Below, in pieces: positions 56,291 through 64,000 of a stretch of 64,000 bases of DNA. Positions within the stretch are counted from its first letter, which is position 1, and each line of letters opens with the position of its first letter. Under the pieces are notes generated by a model. That model saw only the letters and a list, made by a program, of their open reading frames with translations, made no database searches and was not told where the DNA came from. The stretch comes from Watersipora subatra. Its lineage: Eukaryota; Bryozoa; Gymnolaemata; Cheilostomatida; Watersiporidae. A program made the translations under genes and the position numbers. The stretch is taken from contig NC_088708.1 of assembly GCF_963576615.1 (NCBI RefSeq), forward strand, positions 496,001 through 560,000, written 5' to 3'.

Positions 56291-57103
56291 TACTTGTGTG
56301 TACATTCAGTTGAAGAGTTGAAGTTGTCTTTTCATATTCAGTCAAAATTGAGAATTGAACTTAAAGCTGGCATATCCAATATTATATGGCTGTATATCAT
56401 TACAATTGATTATAATTTCTTTTACTCCTCTTGTGGATGAGAGCATTCAAATGGTGATCCCAAACTAATTAGAGACAAATACACTGAGCAAGAGTATTAC
56501 ATGTAGTATATAGTTATGCACACCCAGTAAATACCAAATGCTCAAATGTAATATCATATGATTCTCTGTTAAATCTGATGATATGCCTGATCTATGATAT
56601 GATAATCTATGATGACATGCTCTTCTATCCCCCTATCATTATAAGTGATCTGGATAAGCCAAACCAACCCTGACTAGTTTTAACAAAACTAAATAAAAAG
56701 ACAGCCACATTCTAATATATACATATATACAAGCAAACACTTATATATATTGTATACTAGCTGTGCTATCTGGCGGTGCCCTGGTAATAAAAAAAGTCTT
56801 TGGACAGAAAGCTAATTTGTATTTAAAATATAACAACATTTCCCATTCTAACTGTCAAACTACATATCATGAGAAAAGTGTTTTGTGCAGTTGAAATAAA
56901 TTAAGAGAGAAAATAAAAACAACTGTAAAGGTTTTCAAACTTTTTCAAACAACTGTAACTTTTAAACTTCATATCATGAAAAAATTTTTTGTGCAGGACA
57001 ACTGAATTAAAAATAAATAAAACAGCTGCAAAGGATTTCAAACCACTGTGAATTCAAAATTTCATAACTTTCAGCGACGTACAGTATGTATTTTAATAGC
57101 GTA

Positions 57104-57850
57104 CAGTGGAACCTTGGTTCTCGAACATAATCTGTTCCAGAAGGTTGTTCGAGACCCGAAACAATTTTTTCCATTAGAATAAATTTATGTAAATTTTAAT
57201 TCATTCCAAGGCAAAAAAAAACAACTTTGGTAAAGTATTTTTTTAACATTTTACACCATAAACTGTACTGTATACTGCATACTATAAATAAAAACGGGTA
57301 GATATAGATAGTGTTTAGTTTTAATAAAAGGTTTTCTATTTATGATGATGGAAAAAGAAAACAAAAGTAAACATTTTGTATGTTTGGCTCTTAAAACATC
57401 AAAAACATTAAAGGTTAAGATACAATAACAAAAATTTTACAAACTGATAATGAAACAGCAAAAATTGCAAAAGATCAGTTACAGCAAAAATCGTAGGAAA
57501 AAGAAAATATAAACAGCAATGGCACGTTTACTTCACATCTTTAAAGGAGAATCCTCCTCCAAAACAATTTATGGTAACTCGACTGGAGGGGTTATCTCCC
57601 TAAATTTCTTCGGTAGAGGAGACGTCGTCCAAGATGGTTCATCTCTTTTTGTAAAGAATTTATGAAGGGTAAAATGCTTCTTCGTTTGTTAATGGATGTT
57701 TCCATGCTGTTTACAGAGCTGTTCTCATTCCAATGTGCATGCTCTGGTTTGGTCAAAAACCGAATTTATGTTCGAGACGAACAAACCTCAAAATCTTTGG
57801 TCGAAAACCGAGTTGGTCGAGAAACAAAGCATTCGACTTAAGTTCCACTG
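57104..57850. mobile_element. Tc1/mariner-type MITE nested in the Helitron-like element
   Basis: The ends are CAGTGGAACCTTGGTTCTCG and a right end reading AAGTTCCACTG, and both are flanked by TA. Sub-terminal TTCGAGACC and TCGAGAAAC words are also inverted. At 747 bp no transposase frame is visible. Confidence 0.85.
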
Positions 57851-58083
57851 TATATAATCAGTACACAAATCGCCAAATTTTAAATTCGAGATAAATTATT
57901 GTCGATATATTGTAGAATAAATTAGCCCTAACAAAAAACCCGAATAAGCGTCGCGTTGCATATACTTGGGTCCCAAAATATTTCTGAGCAGGAGCATCAC
58001 AACTCCTGAACACAAGGCTAAAATAATTAGCACGCGCATGGTGTATCCGTTATTTGAAAACATATCTGATCACGGCGGCGTTC

Positions 58084-58146
58084 TAGCTTAGTGGTGGAGC
58101 GGCCGGATAAGAAACTTGTCAATGCATTCGTCGTGAGTTCAAATCC
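58084..58146 (+). other. tRNA-like module (A and B box), not a functional tRNA
   Basis: TAGCTTAGTGG at 58084-58094 resembles a pol III A box and GAGTTCAAATCC at 58135-58146 a B box, at tRNA-like spacing. The stems do not pair well enough for a tRNA gene. The same module occurs in reverse relative to the element in the copies at 23865-23990, 44285-44380, 44560-44650, 45385-45480 and 58890-58980. Confidence 0.55.
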
Positions 58147-58232
58147 ATTGGTACATAGAATTTTAATACCAAGATTTTAAGATCTACATGTATAGCCAGA
58201 ATAACACAGATATTCACAGACATACTTTGAGA

Positions 58233-58815
58233 AATATATACAGATATATTACATATATAGATATATTACATATACAATATATATAGATATATTACATATA
58301 TAGATATATTACATATACAATATATATAGATATATTACATATATAATATATATAGATATATTACATATACAATATATATAGATATATTACATATATAGAT
58401 ATATTACATATACAATATATATAGATATATTACATATATAATATATATAGATATATTACATATATAATATATATAGATATATTACATATACAATATATAT
58501 ATATAGATATATTACATATATAATATATATAGATATATTACATATAGATATATGTATAGATATATTACATATATAATATATATAGATATATTACATATAT
58601 AATATATATAGATATATTACATATACAATATATATAGATATATTACATATATACAAATGTAGATATATTACATATACAATATATATAGATATATTACATA
58701 TATAGATATATTACATATATAATATATATAGATATATGTATAGATATATTACATATATAATATATATAGATATATTACATATATTATATGTATAGATATA
58801 TTACATATATAATAT
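58233..58815. repeat. AT-rich array of GATATATTACATATA units
   Basis: Alternating units of about 18 to 28 bp (TATAGATATATTACATATAT and an AATATA insert) run for about 580 bp. The sequence is nearly self-complementary, so cruciform or hairpin formation is likely. Confidence 0.92.
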
Positions 58816-58820
58816 GTATA

Positions 58821-59274
58821 TCTAAGTGTTTGTTTGTCATTTGTTGGTCTGTTGCCGGACGTCTAGTTATAGCGACAAAGTTTTAGGAGTGAAAAAAATC
58901 GCTTCACCCTGGATTTGAACTAGAAAACTCTGGTTCTGCTTCAACTACACCTCACAGTCTACTCGCCATACTATGAAATAATAAATAATTGTGCACATAC
59001 TTATTACGCCTGCCAATATTTCATGGCGGTTGCTAAAATAAGCACGCTAGCACACTTGAACTACTAGAAAGAAATACATGCCCAAAAATGTAGACCTCCC
59101 AAAATGCTATAAATATGTATATATAGCATAAACTTAATTAAACTTATAACGCACACAGAAATAAACAAACACCTTCATTTAAAAGTTAAAATAGTAAATG
59201 TTGTATATGTTGATTCAAAATAAATAAATTTCTGCGCAAAAACTTTTTTCATTACCCGTGCAACGCCAGACGAG
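58821..59274 (+). mobile_element. Helitron-like element with degraded 3' end
   Basis: It begins TCTAAGTGTTTGTTTGTC and ends ACCCGTGCAACGCCAGACGA G; the CTAGT terminus is mutated. It is collinear with the element at 44213. Confidence 0.6.
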
Positions 59275-60300
59275 TAAATACTTGTCTCATGGCTGTGAAG
59301 GGCTTTCTTGAAAAGGTCAACAGGCCAAACTAAACAAGCTAAACAGAAGAGATATCAACAATCAACGGTTAGAAAGATAAAACATGAAGTATGTAATTGG
59401 ACTCATGAATAAGCCACTACTCACAAACATAGCTTAAGTACAGAATGATCAAATCAAGCTCTACACGTACACGTACGTTAAGTATAGAATAAATTGACAA
59501 CACAATACTAGTGAATAGCAGTAGATATTGGATTAATGATTCATTGCTAAACACCAGATATTATATTATATACTTCGAACTTTGGTTAATGCAGAGAATC
59601 TGACTAGGTTTCTTTGAGTTTAAATAACACAGAAACCACTGTATATACTGTATGTAATATTGTAACTATTATTACTTACACTATTTATTGAGTAATGAAG
59701 GTGGTGCACAATGCAACTTCCCTTAAAAAGTTTAGGACCAGAATAATTTTTTGTAACATCAAATACATTATTGAAGTCACCATTACATGGTATGTTCAGT
59801 TCTAATAATTTTTCCTGGACATGACAGGAGTCGATCATATTTACACAGCTGTTGTTTCATAAAAAGCGCGCAATCCTTCACAATTTAGGCAAAAGATTTT
59901 GCAGAAATAAATGACGTATTTCTCAGAATTCTTAGAACAAACAGTCCTAACTCTAAGACGTGCATGATTATTGACACTCTTTTACGCTGTGATTCTATTC
60001 AGGCATCCTTATTGAAATTATCAAGCCCAGAACCTTTGATAGGTTGATGATGACTTCATGAGGCTAAATGGTAACTCTTCAAAGTTATTTGCCATGTTTG
60101 TCGTTGACCTGTTCAGTATGTTTGTCTTAGACTTTTTTGCTGTGTTTTACCTTTGTCCTGCCAGTTATACTTTAAAAAGAACTACCCACACCATCAATCA
60201 AGGTTTGCAGATTGACACGGACCTACATGAATATTTGTATGCGAAAAAATTATGTGATATAAGCAGTGTGTGCAATGCACCACATAGTCAATATAAGACG
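59275..60300. other. intergenic, nothing recognised
   Basis: AT-rich sequence. Open frames at 59838-59620 (minus) and 60058-60327 (plus, hydrophobic start) have no identifiable domain and no context. Confidence 0.45.
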
Positions 60301-60491
60301 GTTGCGGATTGCATTTTATTATTATAATTCCAGCATGTTACTGTTTTGTATAGCGAGTTGCATTTGCTGCTAATATATTAGCAAGCATGTGCACGGCTTT
60401 TTTCAGATTGGCCATGCCCAACAAAGATGCACAAATTGTTTACCATAAGTAGTGTTCACATCTAACCTGAGTTTGGGACCAAAGACAACCT
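60301..60491 (+). repeat. 5' LTR of Gypsy C, visible part
   Basis: It shares TTACTGTTTTGTATAGCGAG, GATTGGCCATGCCCAACAAA and TTCACATCTAACCTGAG with the right LTR (about 85 percent by eye). Its first bases are diverged and its end is uncertain because the partner runs off the window. Confidence 0.75.
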
Positions 60492-61019
60492 TACTCTTCG
60501 TACCTTAATTACACCCCGGCGCCCCGAGTTAAGAAGATGAAGAACTGAGCAACAGTCTGTCTATTAAGCAACAAAGAACAAAGTTACTGGTTTCTTTCGA
60601 TGTTGCTACAGATAAACTGAAAACAGCGTTGAAGTTTCAGCTGGACACAGTGGCTACATGCAAAATTTTGACAGAGACCACAGATTGCTGCAAAAATAAA
60701 ACTGCAAAAAGAATACAAAACAACTGACTCTCTACAATTGGTCAGTATGTACACCACTGGGTTGGTATCTCTTGGAAGCTTTAGATGGAAGTGACAGCGC
60801 TCACAAACCTAAATTTCTGTAAATTAGCACAGCTTAACTCAGCTTGTCAGCAGCAGCATGCTTAGATTTGGGCTCATACACCTGGCACAGCAGGTTAACC
60901 TAGAATCTGACTGTGAAGTTGATGTACTACTGTAAAAGTATGATAATTTTTTTCAAAGACTGGATTTCTGCCAGGTGAATACAACATTGAGGTTGATGAT
61001 GCCGTGAGTCCAGTGTAGG

Positions 61020-61720
61020 TACGCCAAAAGAAGATACCGCTGATGATAAAAGAGGGTGTCACGAAAGAACTATGCAGGCTAGAGCAGCGTGGAGTTGTAA
61101 CCAAAGTAGGTACCTCAACCGAACGGATCAGCCATATGCAGCCTGTCAGAAAGGCTAATGGGACAGTGCACATCTGCATCGACCTTTAAAATCTCAACAT
61201 TAAGAGCCATTAAGAGGAATCACATAACCATGTCAGTCTTGAAGACAAGTGGCCTCAGTTGAAATCTGCAAAATACTTCTCCCTCTGTAATGCTACCAGT
61301 GGTTTCCAACGAGTCAAGTTATCGTATGAATCAACAGAGTTAACTATTTTCTGGACCCCAAATTGGAGCACAAAAAACCAGAGGATGCCATTTGACATAT
61401 CTAGTGCACCAGATAAATTTCATAGAGGCTGGCTGACACTCTGGTGGAGCTGGAAGGGGTAACGGTGGTAGTGGATGACATTCTTGTATACAGCTGAGAT
61501 AGGAAGGAACATGACTACCTCTTGAAAGGTTTGCTGGAACAGCCAGGAAAATTGGTTTGAGACTGAATAGGGGCAAATGCAAGTTTCTTGAGCACGAACT
61601 GCCATACATTGGCCATGTGCTCACGTCAAACAGGCTAAAAACAAATCTTAAAAAAGTGAGAGCTATTTTCAGGATGGAGTGACCGACATCACTGGAGGGG
61701 TTAGGTGCTTCTTGGGGCAT
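61020..61720 (+). pseudogene. Gypsy C reverse transcriptase, degraded
   Basis: Readable pieces in changing frames: ELCRLEQRGVVTKVGTSTER, PVRKANGTVHICIDL, KYFSLCNATSGFQRVKL (the usual DATSGF Asp is Asn), MPFDISSAPDKF, and CKFLEHELPYIGHVLTS from the connection region. The catalytic YxDD box is not readable as such; DDILVYS-like codons occur near 61475-61495 (VVDDILVYS). Stops and shifts are frequent. Confidence 0.82.
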
Positions 61721-62400
61721 GTGACCTACATGTCAAAGTTTGTTCTAAATCTATCAGCAGAGTCGAAACCTCTGAGACTCCTGGTGAACAAGACAGATTT
61801 TGGGTGAGAAGATACCAGTTAGAAAGCATTTTCTAAACTGAAAGAGATGTTCAGCAAAGCGGAAACATTACAATACTTTGATGTAAGGTAACAGGGTCAT
61901 TTAAACAGATGCGTCAATGGCCAGGCTAAGGGCTGTTCTTTTACAACAAGAAAAGCCAAAATAACATATGTATCTTGCTCACTAACCACGAGTGAACGCA
62001 TTGTGATCCAATAAAGCTAAAAATGCTGGCTATAGTTTTGCAATGACCAGATTTGATCAGTTCATATTAGGATAACTAGACAGGAGAGTGCAGATGGACT
62101 GTCAACCTTTGAAGGCTATTTTCAAACATTCTATCCATAAGACAACCAGGCAGATTCAAACTTTTCTGCTCACTTTGCAAAGGTACACTGAAATCAAGGT
62201 GCTTTGGAGACCTCGAAAAGAGCAGCTAACCGCAGACATGCTGTGTCGAGACTCTCACATGCAGCATCCAATGGCAAAGATAGCCTGTTCAAATGTGTTT
62301 TTGGTGGCAGAGGTTCCTGAGGACTTCCCTCCTGTAACTCTAGAGTACCATCACCTATGGAACGCTATAAGAATATCAATCAGCTGCAAGAGCTGATCTC
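61721..62400 (+). pseudogene. Gypsy C RNase H region, degraded
   Basis: HVTYMSKFVLNLSAESKPLR near 61719-61780 is the typical thumb-RNase H link. After a gap, the frame 62088-62396 gives QPLKAIFKHSIHKTTRQIQT and VLWRPRKEQLTADMLCRDSH, the RNase H C-terminal part with the conserved ADxLSR-type motif. Confidence 0.75.
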
Positions 62401-62479
62401 ATAGATCTTAGGAGGCACTGAAACCCTTTCACAGTCATTGAGAGCATATCACTTTTTAAAGATCAAAATACAGTTGAAC

Positions 62480-63260
62480 AGGGATTTGTTCCCAAAGAGA
62501 ACAGAGTTGTGTATTCAAGCATGCTGGCAAAAATGCTTCAAAAGTTGCACATGGCTTACCTAGGGTTCACTGCAACTCTAAGAAGAGCTCGTCTGGCAAT
62601 GTACTGGCCATCTTTCACTGACAATGCACGTAAAATGCTGCGGTGCTGTCAAACATACACCAAAGATTTTTTCAAGCAAGTTAAAGAAGATCTACAAAAT
62701 CATGATGTACCCATGAAGCTATGGCAAAAATCGGGGCGAACTTTTCTGAGCAAACCAATCACCACTATGTGAAGGTAGTTGACTACACTTATGATTTCAT
62801 AGAGTTGAAGGAACTTGAGCATCAAGGGACAGGAGAGGTAGTCACAGTCCTAAAGAAGTATTTTGCTCGATAGAGAGTTTCTGTGATTGAAAACAGTGAT
62901 AGCGGCCTCCAGTTCACGTCACACCTGTTTTCTAACTTTGCCGAGTTGTGGAGATTTGAACATACATCAAGCAGCCCCATTATCCCAATCAAATAGAAAT
63001 GTGGAAGCAGCCATCAAAACGATTAAGAGACTACTTCGAATATGTAATGATCCATATATGGCACTGCTTGAGTACTGTTATACTATAACAGAAGGGATGT
63101 CTATCAGTTCTACTCAAAGGTTACTCTGTAGGTCCACAGTTCCACAAAAGGTGGAAAATTCAACTACAGAGGAGAGAAGCCATGCAGGAAAACAGCACAA
63201 AAGTTTGAAGCAACAGGAGCAGTGTGATAAAGGCGCTAAAAATCTGAGATGACTACAGAA
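62480..63260 (+). pseudogene. Gypsy C integrase, degraded
   Basis: The N-terminal zinc-binding region reads KLHMAYLGFTATLRRARLAM and ARKMLRCCQTY; the first His pair and Cys pair are partly altered. The core motif ENSDSGLQFTSHLFSNFAEL (usually DNGxQFxS) appears near 62890-62945 and FEHTSSSP follows; a stop then interrupts the segment with the third acidic residue. Confidence 0.8.
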
Positions 63261-63822
63261 AGAAGAGCCGGTATTTGTGGAAGATTAATAACGGCACAAG
63301 GAATGGGAAGAAGCTAAAGTCCTCAAGCAGCTAAGTGGATAGTCATACAGTGTTTAGGTAGATGAGGACCTTATGCAACGGAATTGGAGAGATTTAAGGC
63401 TGAGAAATACAGTGAAAATCGAGTCGAGACATACTGGGAAGCCGCAGGATTAATCTAGAAAAGTTCAACGAAAGACAGGGGTCTCAGATCTCCATAGACT
63501 TGGGCCTTAGCGGAATGCACCCGCCTGTCGATAAGAACGACGAAAGAACAAACCACAGTGACTATCCGATTATGTTGTATAAGCAGAGTAACTATTTGAC
63601 AATAAATCTGTTCGCCTGTTGAAGTTATACTTATATTATATACTCAGTGCATGATTTATTTTAGTATTGTTGAGTTTTTCATTGGTCAGTTTTTAGGCTC
63701 GTTACTGCCATGTTTTTCGTATGTTACCCTTATAGGCTTCAGAATATCACCAGACGCGTAGGCAGCTTAGAGACATGCATAACTTATTTCAGTTGCTTTT
63801 GTGCAACTAGAAGGAGAGGGAA

Positions 63823-64000
63823 TGTTGCGAACCGCAATTTATTACAGTATTATAATTTCAGCACATTACTGTTTCGTATAGTGAGTTGCTTTACTAGTAA
63901 TACAGTAGCGGGCATGCACACAGGCTTTTTTGGATTGGCCATGTCCAACAAAGACACGCAAATCATTACCAAAGAGTAATGTTCGCATCTATCCTGAGTG
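63823..64000 (+). repeat. 3' LTR of Gypsy C, truncated by window edge
   Basis: It starts TGTTGCGAACCGC after the polypurine tract and matches 60301-60491 to the last base of the window. Confidence 0.82.

Larger units (their letters stand above)
56756..58232 (-). mobile_element. Helitron-like element on the minus strand
   Basis: The 3' end reads ACTAGCTGTGC and GGCGGTGCCCTGG on the plus strand, the reverse of the family's CCGGGCAACGCC...GCTAGT terminus. The 5' end CTTTGAGA at 58225-58232 is the reverse of TCTCAAAG. The body contains the family's TTGTATTTAAAATATAACAA block. A mariner-like MITE (57104-57850) is nested in it, and the tRNA-like module now reads on the plus strand. Confidence 0.65.
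60301..64000 (+). mobile_element. decayed Ty3/Gypsy retrotransposon C, right LTR cut by the window edge
   Basis: A segment at 60301-60491 recurs at 63823-64000 and the two copies flank a degraded pol. The right copy starts TGTTGCGAACCGC directly after a purine tract (AACTAGAAGGAGAGGGAA, 63805-63822), as an LTR should. Frames are broken every 100-300 bp. It belongs to a different Gypsy branch from A and B: its RT reads MPFDISSAP where they read LPFGLTSAP. Confidence 0.88.

Noticed and set aside
58084..58146. A functional tRNA gene
   Set aside because: A- and B-box-like words are present but acceptor and anticodon stems do not pair convincingly, and the same module recurs in a transposon family.
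60058..60327. An 89-codon ORF with a hydrophobic start
   Set aside because: It runs into the LTR of Gypsy C and has no recognisable motif.

Overview
The window is animal (metazoan) nuclear DNA: split genes with GT-AG introns, Ty3/Gypsy, non-LTR, hAT, mariner, Harbinger-like and Helitron-like elements, and a great deal of minisatellite DNA. I see no bacterial operon, CRISPR or rRNA. The lineage cannot be fixed from sequence alone; an invertebrate, perhaps a lophotrochozoan, is a low-confidence guess.

The one host gene I can support is a complete plus-strand KATNIP (KIAA0556, katanin-interacting protein) orthologue. I reconstructed 34 coding exons between 9411 and 43400. All junction phases agree and the open frame totals 4824 nt (1607 residues plus stop), close to the roughly 1600-residue human protein. 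The protein has a short conserved N-terminus, an acidic and basic low-complexity middle, and four beta-rich KATNIP (DUF4457) units with the hallmark WGD, HMWL and WNYNKS/WNYSKS motifs. The family acts at the ciliary base and on microtubules. Intron 28 has all the signals of a U12-type (minor spliceosome) intron.

The introns are the oddity. Most long introns are largely one or two private minisatellites with units of 18 to 38 bp; together these occupy roughly 14-15 kb of the 34-kb gene. The largest is a 5.4-kb, 36-bp array in intron 3. Its sense strand is pyrimidine-rich, repeats a CTGAC branch-point-like motif about 150 times and contains no AG dinucleotide that I can find. These arrays create very long spurious ORFs. 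A hAT transposon with a perfect 8-bp target duplication sits in intron 4, Helitron-like elements in introns 12 and 22, and two copies of an unclassified repeat of about 1.25 kb in introns 26 and 30.

The flanks are transposon graveyards. At 1-5032 is the 3' part of a Gypsy element (A). At 5108-8090 is a large inverted repeat with a hAT MITE in one arm. Downstream of KATNIP come tandem Helitron-like elements, then a non-LTR retrotransposon interrupted twice: by a Harbinger-like MITE (TAA duplication) and by a full-length Gypsy element (B, 47526-54474, two 277-bp LTRs, CAGT duplication). Elements A and B share an unusual extra ORF after integrase with a conserved Cys/His motif. Further right are a TA-flanked MITE, a minus-strand Helitron-like element holding a mariner-like MITE and a tRNA-like module, an AT-rich array, and a decayed Gypsy element (C) whose second LTR runs off the window.
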